Shown piece by piece: positions 7,977 to 16,532 of a DNA stretch of 64,000 nt. Made by a program: the position numbers and the translations under genes. Every line of letters starts with the position of its first letter. The first letter of the stretch is position 1. Source of the stretch: PALSA-1444 sp964291045 (GTDB taxonomy: Bacteria; Chlamydiota; Chlamydiia; Chlamydiales; Rhabdochlamydiaceae). The notes under the pieces were generated by a model. It was not told the DNA's origin and did no database searches. It was given only the letters and a program-made list of their open reading frames with translations. The stretch lies in assembly GCF_964291045.1 (NCBI RefSeq), contig NZ_OZ197277.1:620001-684000 (forward strand), written 5' to 3'.

Positions 7977-9404
7977 CTATTCCACCCGAATGGCGTAAAA
8001 GCGGGAGAGTTTTCCATGTTTAGCAAGGAGCACAATCCGTTTATTTGCACTATTTTCAGCCATCAGTTGTTCATAATCAGATGTATTACTGATTTTTTTA
8101 TGATTGATCGCTTGAATCACATATCCAGGTCTTAAGCCAGCAAGAGCAGCAGGTGATCCAGGTCTTACCTTGGTGATGACAACGCCCTCTTCTCCTACGG
8201 AGTAGCCGAGTTGCCGGGCAATATCTGTGCTTAAATTTTCTACTTCAAGGCCAAGTTTTTTTGATACAACAGCTGGCGCTGCGCTATCTTCTGATAAAGA
8301 GCCCAGGGTGATGGTGAGAGACAGGGTCTTTCCTTTACGAAATATTTTTAGCCTTACCTCACTTCCAGGATCCATCATAGAGATTTGATTCCGAAATGTT
8401 TCTAAAGACTTAATGGGCTTTTGATTTAGCTCTAAGATAATATCCCCTTGTAAAATGCCCCCTTTTTCTGCAGGAGAATTTTTTTCTACAGAGGCAATGA
8501 GAACTCCTTCAGCTTTTGGAAGGTTAAATCCAGCTGCAATTTCTTTATCCACAGATTGAGGAGTGACCCCTAAAAAGCCTCTTGTAACACTTCCTTTTTG
8601 CATCAATTGATTCATCACATGGCTTGCCATGTTACTAGGGATTGCAAATCCAATACCCATGTATCCGCCGCTACGAGATGCGATTGCGGTATTAATCCCA
8701 ATCACTTTCCCCTCTAAATTAATGAGAGGTCCGCCTGAATTTCCAGGGTTTATTGCGGCATCGGTTTGGATAAAATCTTCTTGATCTGTGATTCTTAACC
8801 CCTGTCTTCCTGTTGCACTCACAACACCTACTGTCACTGTGGCATGGAGCTGAAAAGGGTTTCCAATTGCAATCACCCACTCTCCTACTTCTAAAGTCTC
8901 TGAATCACCTAGAGTCAGAAACGGGTAGTTTTGGTTATCAATCTTCTCAATTTTAATGATGGCAAGATCAGTTCTTGGATCTGTTCCAATCATTTTAGCT
9001 TCTCTAATTTGACCATCATTAAGTGTCACTTCAATTTTATCAGCGCCTTTAACGACGTGATTATTCGTCATGATGTAGCCGTCATCTGAGACTAAAAAGC
9101 CAGACCCTTGTCCTACCTGAGGTTGCGGTTGTCTAGATCCTGGAGGAATCCCGAAAAAGCGGTCTAAAAAGTCCTCTCCATGCTCCCAATAAGGGTTAGC
9201 ATATCTTGCGCCTTCATCTTCTGAGGCGTTTACTTCAACGCGTAAAAAGACCGTAGCTGGTGTAGCTGTTTTAGCTACATCTGTAAACACTTTTGAATAG
9301 CTTTTCGCATTCAATTCACAAGGGGGGGTGGAACAATCTGTTGACGCGATAGCTGGGGTCAAAAGAAGAAGAAAAGATGCGGTAAATAGAGAAAAACGGG
9401 ACAT
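7977..9404 (-). CDS. htrA: Periplasmic serine protease HtrA/DegP
   Basis: 475 residues. Signal peptide at 1-20 (M-S-R-F-S-L-F-T... ending A-I-A). The trypsin-like domain has the complete triad His116 (N-N-H-V-V), Asp146 (T-D-L-A-I) and Ser223 (G-N-S-G-G-P). Two PDZ domains follow at about 275-365 and 385-475. HtrA is a periplasmic chaperone-protease that removes misfolded envelope proteins; Chlamydia HtrA is also exported to the host cell. The ATG at 9402-9404 has an ideal AAGGAGG site five bases upstream, implying high translation. In Chlamydia htrA is also next to sucCD. Confidence 0.97.
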   Translation of the reverse strand: MSRFSLFTASFLLLLTPAIASTDCSTPPCELNAKSYSKVFTDVAKTATPATVFLRVEVNASEDEGARYANPYWEHGEDFLDRFFGIPPGSRQPQPQVGQGSGFLVSDDGYIMTNNHVVKGADKIEVTLNDGQIREAKMIGTDPRTDLAIIKIEKIDNQNYPFLTLGDSETLEVGEWVIAIGNPFQLHATVTVGVVSATGRQGLRITDQEDFIQTDAAINPGNSGGPLINLEGKVIGINTAIASRSGGYMGIGFAIPSNMASHVMNQLMQKGSVTRGFLGVTPQSVDKEIAAGFNLPKAEGVLIASVEKNSPAEKGGILQGDIILELNQKPIKSLETFRNQISMMDPGSEVRLKIFRKGKTLSLTITLGSLSEDSAAPAVVSKKLGLEVENLSTDIARQLGYSVGEEGVVITKVRPGSPAALAGLRPGYVIQAINHKKISNTSDYEQLMAENSANKRIVLLAKHGKLSRFYAIRVE

Positions 9405-9556
9405 ATAACCTCCTTAGAAGAATAAATATTGTATACCTCAAGAGAGGCTTTTTTATCCAAAGCTTTACGTAGAAAAGGCATTTTTACTCTTTTAAAGAAG
9501 ATAGGGGGATGAATAGTTTAGGGGAAACTTTAAGCCAAGAACGTATCTTTTTTTCC

Positions 9557-11017
9557 TTAAGAATCTAGGAGGTCTTTATGAGATAAGTTTTGAGGAGGAG
9601 AGGATTTTTTACATAAAAAAGAGACAAAGATAATCAAGATCAAGCTGAAGAAAAAAGCCGGCAGAAGCGGGGCAATGGTATAAGAGGTGATATGAGGATT
9701 AAGAAAAGGCCAAATTCCGGAAAATAGCCCTCCTCCAAGAATGCCTGCCCACGCTCCATATTTATGCAATTGTTTGGCATAAAGAGAAAGAAGGAGAAGG
9801 GGGCCAAAGGAGGCCCCGATTCCTGACCAGGCATAATTCACAAGGATATAGATGGAGCTAAACTTGTGATAGGCAATGAAATAAGCTATGCTGCAGGATA
9901 AGATGACTCCCATTCTTGAAACCCTTAAGAGTTTTTGAGAGGAGGCTAAGGGGTTGATGAACCGTTTATAAAAATCTTCAGAGAGTGTTGAAGAGAGCAC
10001 TAAAATTTGAGAGCTCATTGCATTCATGGTAGCTCCTAGGACAGCACATAAAATGAGCCCTACAAAAAAAGAGGGAAAAGAGCCCTTCACAATTTGGATA
10101 AAAAGTGTTTCAGGATTTGCAAGAGACCCTTGAAAAAAAGAAATGCCTAAAAGACCTATGAGAGTGGCTCCTCCTAAAGAAAGTGTCATCCATCCCATCC
10201 CAATCCATTTAGCTTGAGAGATCTTTTTCACCTCTTTAATCCCCATAAACTTGGTAATGATATGCGGCTGTCCAAAGTAACCAAGACCCCAGCCAAGTGA
10301 AAGGGAGAGAATTGAGATGAGGGTAGAGGGGGAAAAATCTGGAAAAAGAGAAGGGGATCTGTGATAGAGAGTAAGAGAGGGCATGATTTCTTGAAAACTG
10401 ATCTTTGTCATTAAGTAACTAGGAATAAACAAAATGACAAGAAGCAAAAATACCCCTTGAAAAAGATCAATCCAAGCTAGTGTAACAAAGCCTCCAGAAA
10501 ATACATACGGAATCACGATGCTAATACCTAGTAAAATCGCTACGGAATAATGCAGAGGAAATAAAGAGACAAGAAGATCTCCTAGTCCAATTAAAAAAGC
10601 AGAGATATAGATGGTATAGAAGACAATTAAAATGAGCGCAGAAAAAAGACGTAAGACTCCAGAAGAGTCTTGGAGCCGGTGTTCAAAAAAAGAAGAGAGC
10701 GTTAAGCTCTCAAACTGCTCAGTCTTAACCCGGATGCGAGGAGCAATTAGCTGCCAGTTTAAAAACATACAGAAGATAAGGCCAATTGCTGTCCATAGTG
10801 AGAGCATCCCTTGAGAAAAAACAAGCGCGGGGTAGGCAAGAAACAGCCAGCTACTCATATCACTTGCATGAGCAGAAAGAGCGGTGAGTAAAGAGTTTAA
10901 AGATCTACTTCCAATAATAAAATCGTTAGAAGAGAGGTGTTTTTGATACGAGGCGTAGCTGATGAGTAAGAGAATAGAGATATAGAGAATAATCGCTAAA
11001 AACTCAAAGGTGTACAT
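9557..11017 (-). CDS. Sodium:solute symporter, PutP-like
   Basis: 486 residues with about 13 hydrophobic segments, matching the SSS family. The N-terminal signature S-R-S-L-N-S-L-L-T-A-L-S-A-H-A-S-D-M-S-S-W corresponds to the substrate- and Na+-binding region of the proline permease PutP, which makes a Na+/proline (or related amino acid) importer the best guess. The C-terminal tail is short and polar. ATG at 11015-11017. It is followed on the same strand by htrA 152 bp away and preceded by the ttcA-like gene 48 bp away, so an operon is possible but not clear. Substrate is inferred from family resemblance only. Confidence 0.88.
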   Translation of the reverse strand: MYTFEFLAIILYISILLLISYASYQKHLSSNDFIIGSRSLNSLLTALSAHASDMSSWLFLAYPALVFSQGMLSLWTAIGLIFCMFLNWQLIAPRIRVKTEQFESLTLSSFFEHRLQDSSGVLRLFSALILIVFYTIYISAFLIGLGDLLVSLFPLHYSVAILLGISIVIPYVFSGGFVTLAWIDLFQGVFLLLVILFIPSYLMTKISFQEIMPSLTLYHRSPSLFPDFSPSTLISILSLSLGWGLGYFGQPHIITKFMGIKEVKKISQAKWIGMGWMTLSLGGATLIGLLGISFFQGSLANPETLFIQIVKGSFPSFFVGLILCAVLGATMNAMSSQILVLSSTLSEDFYKRFINPLASSQKLLRVSRMGVILSCSIAYFIAYHKFSSIYILVNYAWSGIGASFGPLLLLSLYAKQLHKYGAWAGILGGGLFSGIWPFLNPHITSYTIAPLLPAFFFSLILIIFVSFLCKKSSPPQNLSHKDLLDS

Positions 11018-11065
11018 GGGGCCACTCCAAAAAAATGGACCATAGCAGAAACAAAGAAAAAAAAT

Positions 11066-11809
11066 CTAGGCCCGCGCGGCTTTATCTGATCCGTATACTT
11101 TTGCTGCATGAGCTAGGTTAGATCTAACATGCGGGAAATGCTCTTCTAATTCTTTAATGATCTCTTTCACTGTTTTGCGGACAGAGGTTTGGCCAACAGG
11201 GCATTGGCAAGAGATTCTGGCAAAGTGGTATTTTTTTGCAAATTCTACGATCTCTTGCTCAGAAATAAAGATTAAGGGGCGGATAATTGTGACACCGTAG
11301 TTGTGCATGGGAACTTTAGGAAGATTACCTGCAAATTCTCCTTTATGCAAAAGATTCATGAGAAGCGTCTCGATATTGTCTTCTCGGTGGTGCCCAAACG
11401 CAATGACTTTACACCCCAGTTTTTTTGCTGTATCAAAAAGTAAGCTTCTTCTTTCTCTTGAGCAGCCATAACATTCAAGGGTTGCAAGTTTTTGAGCTGA
11501 TTCACAGATAGTGAGAGGAACATTTAACGCTTCACAAATCGGTTTAATAAAATTTGTTCCTAAAGAAGCTCCGCATGAGTAGTCTCCTGCAACATGAGCA
11601 GCAAAGATCTCAAAAGGGGGAAATCCTTTTCCTGATAGGGCTTTTAGAAGATAGAGAAGAGTTAAGCTATCTTTCCCTCCACTTAAAGCAATAAGTATTT
11701 TGGTTTCTCCTTCTAAAAGATCAAACTCATACATCGCCTTGCGGCACATGCTTTCAAGTCTTCTTCCCAGCGTTGTCCAAGGGGGAGTTGCAATAGGTAA
11801 TTGATTCAT
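11066..11809 (-). CDS. ttcA: TtcA/TilS-type PP-loop ATPase (probable tRNA thiolase)
   Basis: 247 residues from ATG 11807-11809; the upstream GTG at 11842 would add 11 residues of no family character. The PP-loop S-G-G-K-D-S lies about 43 residues in. C-Y-G-C-S-R-E-R-R and later S-C-Q-C-P supply the cysteines expected for the Fe-S or catalytic centre, and G-H-H-R-E-D-N-I-E-T-L is the family signature. TtcA 2-thiolates cytidine 32 of some tRNAs. A related adenylating role in tRNA modification is possible because the protein is shorter than enterobacterial TtcA. It is divergent from the SEC-C gene across 59 bp. Confidence 0.85.
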   Translation of the reverse strand: MNQLPIATPPWTTLGRRLESMCRKAMYEFDLLEGETKILIALSGGKDSLTLLYLLKALSGKGFPPFEIFAAHVAGDYSCGASLGTNFIKPICEALNVPLTICESAQKLATLECYGCSRERRSLLFDTAKKLGCKVIAFGHHREDNIETLLMNLLHKGEFAGNLPKVPMHNYGVTIIRPLIFISEQEIVEFAKKYHFARISCQCPVGQTSVRKTVKEIIKELEEHFPHVRSNLAHAAKVYGSDKAARA

Positions 11810-11868
11810 GAAAAAAATGGGGTATGTGGAGTATAATACCACAGAATGGGATTTGTTGAGGGGTTTTC

Positions 11869-12066
11869 ATGAAAAATATTGAGAGAAATGCTCGCTGCTT
11901 TTGCGGATCTGGAAAAAAATTTAAAAAATGTTGCGATAAAAAATCTCCTATAAACCCGATCAAAAATGCTCAGGTGACTTTAGGACATTCTTCTTTAACA
12001 ACGTTATTTCAACGAGAGGTTAGAAGCTCTTTAACCCCTTCACAAGAAGGGTTTTCAAAAGAATAG
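11869..12066 (+). CDS. Small SEC-C zinc-motif protein
   Basis: 65 residues. It begins with a SEC-C zinc motif, R-C-F-C-G-S-G-K-K-F-K-K-C-C (CxC...CC), the metal-binding tail found at the end of SecA and in many small proteins. The rest is basic and polar with no recognisable domain. GAGGGG lies five bases before the ATG. It stands alone between the divergent ttcA-like gene and the tRNA pair. The metal site suggests contact with ribosome, SecB-like or nucleic acid partners; the function is unknown. Confidence 0.8.
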   Translation: MKNIERNARCFCGSGKKFKKCCDKKSPINPIKNAQVTLGHSSLTTLFQREVRSSLTPSQEGFSKE

Positions 12067-12078
12067 AAAAAATACCCC

Positions 12079-12107
12079 TTGCTTAATTTTTTCTATTTTG
12101 ATATCGT
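12079..12107 (+). promoter_or_regulatory. Probable promoter of the tRNA pair
   Basis: TTGCTT (12079-12084) and TATCGT (12102-12107) are separated by 17 bases and lie about 20 bases before the tRNA-Thr start. The match to the major sigma consensus is moderate, but the position is right for a tRNA operon. Confidence 0.35.
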
Positions 12108-12127
12108 CTACTTCTTATTTCCTTTTT

Positions 12128-12199
12128 GCTGGCATAGCTCAATGGTAGAGCACCCGCCTTGTAAGCGGATGGTTGAGGGTTCAAGTCCTTTTGCCAGCA
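12128..12199 (+). tRNA. tRNA-Thr (anticodon TGT)
   Basis: A 72-base cloverleaf. The acceptor stem GCTGGCA pairs with TGCCAGC, followed by the discriminator A. The anticodon loop CTTGTAA gives TGT, reading ACA threonine codons. The T arm contains GGTTCAAGTCC. CCA is not encoded. It lies eight bases before tRNA-Tyr, so the two are surely co-transcribed. Confidence 0.97.
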
Positions 12200-12206
12200 T
12201 TTTTTT

Positions 12207-12288
12207 GGGGGTGTCGTATAGTGGCAATTACAAGGGACTGTAAATCCCTCGCCTTCGGGCTTCGTGTGTTCGAGTCACACCGCCCCCA
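12207..12288 (+). tRNA. tRNA-Tyr (anticodon GTA)
   Basis: An 82-base class II tRNA. The acceptor stem GGGGGTG pairs with CGCCCCC (one G-T pair). The anticodon loop CTGTAAA gives GTA. A long variable arm (CGCCTTCGGGCTTCG) is present, as required for bacterial tRNA-Tyr, and the T arm has GTTCGAGTC. tRNA-Tyr(GUN) is a substrate of the Tgt enzyme encoded at 57240-58361. Confidence 0.97.
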
Positions 12289-12396
12289 ATTTCCTCTAGA
12301 CAACCTTTTTAATTTAAACAATTTCTTCTTAAATCACGATCTTCTTTCTTAAATCAGTGAGATTCAGGCATAATAAGTCCTTTAAAAAGGTGCCCT

Positions 12397-13257
12397 ATGA
12401 CAATTTTTCATGGACTCTCTCATTTACCTCCTGCCTGTAGAGATTTTGCCTCCCTTATCATGAAACTTCATCCGTACACAGAGGAAAAGAAACAGTATAA
12501 AAAAGATTTTGAAGAATTTTTTGTGAAGATGTTTCATCCAAATAGCCACTTAGAATTAGAAGATATGGCACACCAATGGACAGTGAGTTTATATGCCATT
12601 CAGGCAAGCTATACTTCCCTTTCCTCTGTTGAGATTCTTCTTAAGCGGATTTTTGATCATACCATGGAAAAACATCCCCTTCCTTTAATTGAAGCAGCTA
12701 GAAAGACATCTTTTTATCAAGGCTCAAGCTATTCTAGATGGCAAAAATTTGCAAAGATTCAAATCCCTCAGCTAGGCGCCTCTATTTTTAAATCGAGTAT
12801 CACAAAAATCACGCTCACAGCGCTTTATTTCCTAGGGGTGCAAAAAATTGCCTCTCTACTCTTCTCTTCTTTGATTCCTCATCTCTATGATTGGAATCCG
12901 CATTTCGTAAAAGGGGTGAGAGTGTTATTAACATCAGGAAAAATTCCTTTATATGGAGCTCTTGCATTAGGAGCCCTTTATGGGATAGAGAAAATTTCTT
13001 CTGTTGTTTTTCTTTCCAATAAGCCCTATTTGAAGGCAGCTTTTCAAGGGATTGAAAGAGGGAGTAAGTTCTTATCTGCAAAAGTTCCGCTTCCTCTTTC
13101 ATGGGTGTGGATCCAAAGCCAAAAATGGGGTCATTACTTAGATCATACATTCCAGGCACGTCAAAAGATGTACATCATGACCGAAAAAACGAAAGCTCGG
13201 AATGTATGGGATAAAATCATTAGAAAGTATGCAAATGTTTCTTTTGCGGATCATTAA
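12397..13257 (+). CDS. Unknown protein with two hydrophobic segments
   Basis: 286 residues, not recognised. The N-terminal half is polar and helical with many aromatic residues. Hydrophobic stretches at about 134-162 and 182-208 could be membrane helices, and the C-terminus is basic. The paired hydrophobic pattern resembles, but is looser than, chlamydial inclusion-membrane proteins. ATG 12397 follows the tRNA-Tyr gene by 108 bp. The 3' end overlaps the convergent ada gene by 38 bp. It may be related in style to the larger unknown membrane protein at 14574-16007; no clear sequence identity was seen. Confidence 0.75.
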   Translation: MTIFHGLSHLPPACRDFASLIMKLHPYTEEKKQYKKDFEEFFVKMFHPNSHLELEDMAHQWTVSLYAIQASYTSLSSVEILLKRIFDHTMEKHPLPLIEAARKTSFYQGSSYSRWQKFAKIQIPQLGASIFKSSITKITLTALYFLGVQKIASLLFSSLIPHLYDWNPHFVKGVRVLLTSGKIPLYGALALGALYGIEKISSVVFLSNKPYLKAAFQGIERGSKFLSAKVPLPLSWVWIQSQKWGHYLDHTFQARQKMYIMTEKTKARNVWDKIIRKYANVSFADH

Positions 13258-14299
13258 AGGTGCTATTCTCATGATGAAGGAGCCATTTTTTTAAAGAAAT
13301 GCCTCCTGCATACCCCCCTAGTGACCGATCTTTATAAATGACCCGGTGACAGGGAACAATGATGGCGAGGTGATTTTTGCTGTTAGCTTTTGCAACAGCT
13401 CTTGTTCCTTTAGGGTTTTGAATAGATAGAGCAAGCTCTTGGTAAGAAACCGTCTTTCCATAAGGAATTTGTCTTAGAGCTTCCCATACCGTTTTTTGAA
13501 AGTAAGTCCCTTCTAAGTGGATTGGGGTTAAGAAGCGAGAAAGTTTTCCCTCAAAATAGAGAAAGAGCTCTTCTTGAATCTGATCTAGAATAGGATTTTC
13601 CCCTGGAGTGATAGCAGCTTCTAGGCGGCTTTGTAGTTGAAGGACTTCTTTTTTTAGCTCTTTTCGGTTCATAAAGTCTAAAAAATAGAGTTTATGAGAA
13701 TCTGCTAGAGCAATCATAGGACCTAAAGGGGTGTCTAGCCATACGGCATTCAGGATGATCTTATGCCGGCTTTTATCTGGCGAGCTACCGATGATTTTCC
13801 AAAAAGCGTCTCTAAATCCGCTTCCCGATTCATACCCAGCACTTAGCTGAGTGTCAATGACAGATTCTTGATGATGAAGCGATTTCATTGCATGTCCCAT
13901 AGTGTTTGCCCTCGCATATTGTATGACGGTCATTCCAAACCGTTTTTTAAATTGCCTTCTTGCTGTAGAAGGGTGAAAAGAGAACTCTTTGAGATCGTGA
14001 TCACTCCACCTTTTATGAGGCTCTTTGTGAATGGCAGTGATGATGTTTTGGATCAAAGATGAAGAAGCATCAGGATAAGCAAGAGGATGACACCGTTTGC
14101 AGGGAGAAAAACCGTCTTGAAGCGCTTCTTGAACAGTAGGATAAAAGAGGCAATGTTTTTTTAGCGGTTTTCGAGAAGGGCATACAGGTCTACACACAAT
14201 CTTTGTCGTCGTAACTCCGACAAAAAATAGTCCATCATACTCTTTCCTTTTCTCGGTAAAGTATTGGTAATACAGTTCATGACAAGAGGAAATACACAC
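13220..14299 (-). CDS. ada: Ada: methylphosphotriester/O6-methylguanine repair and regulator
   Basis: 359 residues with full Ada architecture. The N-terminal zinc domain has Cys36, Cys40, Cys67 and Cys70; Cys36 is the likely acceptor of methyl groups from phosphotriesters. An AraC-type DNA-binding region lies at about 80-175. The C-terminal methyltransferase has P-C-H-R-V at 316-320, with Cys317 as the suicide acceptor for O6-methylguanine. In model species methylated Ada activates its own promoter. The predicted start is GTG (14297-14299), with no in-frame ATG before the zinc domain and no good ribosome site. Ada is unusual in reduced Chlamydiaceae genomes but plausible in environmental lineages. 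Confidence 0.93.
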   Translation of the reverse strand: MCISSCHELYYQYFTEKRKEYDGLFFVGVTTTKIVCRPVCPSRKPLKKHCLFYPTVQEALQDGFSPCKRCHPLAYPDASSSLIQNIITAIHKEPHKRWSDHDLKEFSFHPSTARRQFKKRFGMTVIQYARANTMGHAMKSLHHQESVIDTQLSAGYESGSGFRDAFWKIIGSSPDKSRHKIILNAVWLDTPLGPMIALADSHKLYFLDFMNRKELKKEVLQLQSRLEAAITPGENPILDQIQEELFLYFEGKLSRFLTPIHLEGTYFQKTVWEALRQIPYGKTVSYQELALSIQNPKGTRAVAKANSKNHLAIIVPCHRVIYKDRSLGGYAGGISLKKWLLHHENSTFNDPQKKHLHTF

Positions 14300-14442
14300 G
14301 GTTTTTTTATCCTTAAAGTAAATGTCTCTTTTATTATACCGATCGCAAAAAAAGAAACAGCCGTAAAATGAGCGTGGTTTTTTTAGCCCGTTAAATGGGA
14401 GAAGTTTTGAAGAGATTTTTCAGTCTTAAAAGGAGGGGAGGA

Positions 14443-14577
14443 GTGTCATCTCCGCTTATTTTCTATCGATTTTTTCACCGTCTCATTAAAAGAGAAAAAA
14501 AGCTTAACGGCTTCATAGCTAAAATAGATCAGTTTATCTATACTTTGTTATTCTCTTTTAATCATTCAGGAATATGA
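14443..14577 (+). CDS. Possible 44-residue peptide coupled to the next gene
   Basis: A GTG at 14443 is preceded by AAGGAGG with a six-base spacer, one of the best ribosome sites here. The frame encodes a basic then aromatic/hydrophobic peptide (S-S-P-L-I-F-Y-R-F-F-H-R-L-I-K-R-E-K-K) and stops at TGA 14575-14577, which overlaps the ATG at 14574 of the next gene. This looks like a leader or coupled small gene. The frame extends upstream to ATG 14395 without a ribosome site. No homologue is recognised, and the match could be chance in a purine-rich stretch. Confidence 0.35.
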   Translation: MSSPLIFYRFFHRLIKREKKLNGFIAKIDQFIYTLLFSFNHSGI

Positions 14578-16007
14578 CGATGACATTTTTTCCAATTTCT
14601 CATAAGCCGCAGCTAGAAAACTCTTATCAACATTGGAGAAGTTACTACTCTGAACTGAATTCATCTAATATCAAAGCAATTGCTTGGCCTATTTTAAAAA
14701 CAGCGATTCCTGCAATGGTTGTTTGGATTGGATGCCACCGTCTTCCTCCAAGAGCTGCACATATTGTGATGAGCTCTTCAGGAAAAGTCATCACAATGAT
14801 CGTGTGCCAGCTGATCAATCCTATCTGTCTGGCGACGTTTCAACTGTTTTTACAAAAGCCTGAAATTGTTCAGCAAATGACGCTTTGCAAACAAACAAAA
14901 TCTTTAAAAGAGCTCTCTTTTCTTTTGATGTTTCTCTATGTAGCAGCCTATTCATTCTATGAATGTGTTAAACAACCTCACCGAACATCTCCATTAAAAA
15001 GTTCTTTAGAAGATTTAAAAATGCCAGATCCTCAGGCAATGTTAGCTTATTTAAAGCAGCATCAGCTCACACTTGGAGACTTCCTATTTCTGAATGAAAA
15101 CGTACAAGGAATGGACTTTCCTAAACATTATTCCCTAGAGGATAGGATAGCTTCTACATGCTCTCTTGTGAATCATAAAAAACTTCAAAAAATCTTTTCT
15201 GAGTCCATATCTCACCAAGATAAGATTTTCAAGGTTGATGCTTTGATGAAAAAAAGGAAGTTTTTTCTGAAAAATGTGAAGTATATTCCTCAAGCTACTT
15301 ATAGCTATTCATTACGATTAATAGGAGCGCAGTTCTTTAAACTGATCTTACTGACCGCCTCTTTTGTGTATTTAGCAAAATTACAAGGGGTATTTAGCAC
15401 GGCTCTCTTATTTAGCTTAGGGCTTATCTTAAATGAATCTCATTTGAGATTTCTTTTTAATGAGCGCCCTTTGAAAACATCCCTTAATATAGAAGTTGTG
15501 CATCTTTTAAAAGCAGAGTCAATTTTAACATCTTTGTACCCAAGTTTACTCCTCAGAAAAGAAGAGACAGATTTTTATGTGACCCCTTCTATCTTTCAAA
15601 TGACAGCTCAGTTATGGGCATCCCTGACAAATATGGTGATTGCCTATAAAATGAGTCAGATGCATAACCCGATGTTTTCATTTAATTTTAGAATGTCTTT
15701 AGGGCAAACATTTGCCTCTTATCTAGAAGACATCTACTCTAGATATAGTCAAGACTCCTCTCGTATTCCTTTAAGAGATCAAGTGATGGGTTACTTAGAA
15801 AAACTCTATAATCAAAGTGTTTTGATTGATCCTGAAGAGCTTAAAGAAGCTGTGCGCAATGCTAAAGATAGACAAAATGCGAGAAGCAGTTCTTCTCCTA
15901 AAAGAGATTCTACAAAAGGATCTTCTACTCCCGGATTAAAAGAACTCTATTCTAAAAATAGATTCATCAATCCTTTAGAAAATCCAGACGACGATGATCC
16001 TTCATAA
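14574..16007 (+). CDS. Unknown multi-pass membrane protein
   Basis: 477 residues, not recognised. Hydrophobic helices at about 35-56, 70-94, 113-130 and a long hydrophobic region near 255-300 suggest four to six membrane passes. The C-terminal 50 residues are Ser/Arg/Asp-rich and probably disordered. ATG occurs at both 14574 and 14580; AGGA is eight bases before the second, which is therefore a reasonable alternative start. There is no transporter or enzyme motif. It lies next to decayed IS66 sequence and may be a lineage-specific membrane or inclusion protein. Confidence 0.75.
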   Translation: MTMTFFPISHKPQLENSYQHWRSYYSELNSSNIKAIAWPILKTAIPAMVVWIGCHRLPPRAAHIVMSSSGKVITMIVCQLINPICLATFQLFLQKPEIVQQMTLCKQTKSLKELSFLLMFLYVAAYSFYECVKQPHRTSPLKSSLEDLKMPDPQAMLAYLKQHQLTLGDFLFLNENVQGMDFPKHYSLEDRIASTCSLVNHKKLQKIFSESISHQDKIFKVDALMKKRKFFLKNVKYIPQATYSYSLRLIGAQFFKLILLTASFVYLAKLQGVFSTALLFSLGLILNESHLRFLFNERPLKTSLNIEVVHLLKAESILTSLYPSLLLRKEETDFYVTPSIFQMTAQLWASLTNMVIAYKMSQMHNPMFSFNFRMSLGQTFASYLEDIYSRYSQDSSRIPLRDQVMGYLEKLYNQSVLIDPEELKEAVRNAKDRQNARSSSSPKRDSTKGSSTPGLKELYSKNRFINPLENPDDDDPS

Positions 16008-16236
16008 TGGATCTAAGATTGATGAAAAAACCCAATTGTATGGGGATTTGATCTAGGCTATAAAAAGTCTTCAGCTTATATGCCCTATAGCCTCAAAGTC
16101 ATAGAGAAATCATTGATTTGATATCGATAGAGCTAGTTGTGGCTGGAGCTCAATACAGCTCACGCGCTTTTTATGGTATATCCCCTAAACGCTGTATTTA
16201 TCTGAAGGGGGGGGTAATAATTATTTTTATTGATTT
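16008..16236. other. Intergenic region, possible decayed mobile DNA
   Basis: No gene is supported. It contains a G8 run at 16207-16214 preceded by CCCCTAAACGC, which vaguely resembles the C/G-rich hairpin at the right end of the intact IS66 element (44641-44678). A short frame starting at ATG 16080 is broken by stops after 12 residues. Probably IS debris. Confidence 0.4.
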
Positions 16237-16509
16237 TATCACTGTTCAGACACCCATCTATTACTAATATTTTTTTATTCTTGTTTAAAATTTTTCAAAA
16301 ATTAGGTTGTTCATGACTGCTCTAAATCTTATTTTGCTTATCCACAAGTGAACCTGTTGTTAAACAATTTTCAACATTTAAGAGGGCTTAGCTTTATCTA
16401 TGAAGAAGAGAGAGAAACAGTCTTTAGCTATGAAGAAGAATTTCTCTTTTTTGCTTATCAAATTCTTAAAAAAGAGCCTCTTTCAGAAGATGTTATCAAA
16501 ATATTTTAA
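16237..16509 (+). mobile_element. Decayed IS66 copy, plus orientation
   Basis: The left end reads TATCACTGTTCAGACACCC, a clear relative of the terminal repeat GTAACTGTTCAGATACCCC of the intact element at 43066. It is followed within about 60 bases by a transposase fragment in the same order and orientation as in the intact element. Most of the element, including the right end, is lost; the 3' end of the 1075-residue repeat gene begins 24 bases further on. Confidence 0.8.
16309..16509 (+). pseudogene. IS66 transposase fragment
   Basis: A 67-codon frame without its own start reads V-H-D-C-S-K-S-Y-F-A-Y-P and, later, H-L-R-G-L-S-F-I-Y-E-E-E and F-A-Y-Q-I-L-K-K-E-P-L-S-E. It aligns along its whole length with the stretch around V-H-D-H-W-K-S-Y and H-H-L-R-E-L-N-F in the intact transposase at 43138-44622. 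Only the region around the second catalytic Asp remains; the first Asp and the Glu regions are gone. Confidence 0.85.
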
Positions 16510-16532
16510 TTAAAGCGCCTTGCCTTCTGGCG

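Noticed and set aside
12815..13159. 114-residue minus-strand ORF
   Set aside because: Lies fully inside the 286-residue plus-strand gene and has low-complexity, charge-biased sequence without a start signal.
16080..16136. Possible IS630-type N-terminus (M-P-Y-S-L)
   Set aside because: Only five residues resemble such transposases and stops follow at once; no other IS630 parts found.
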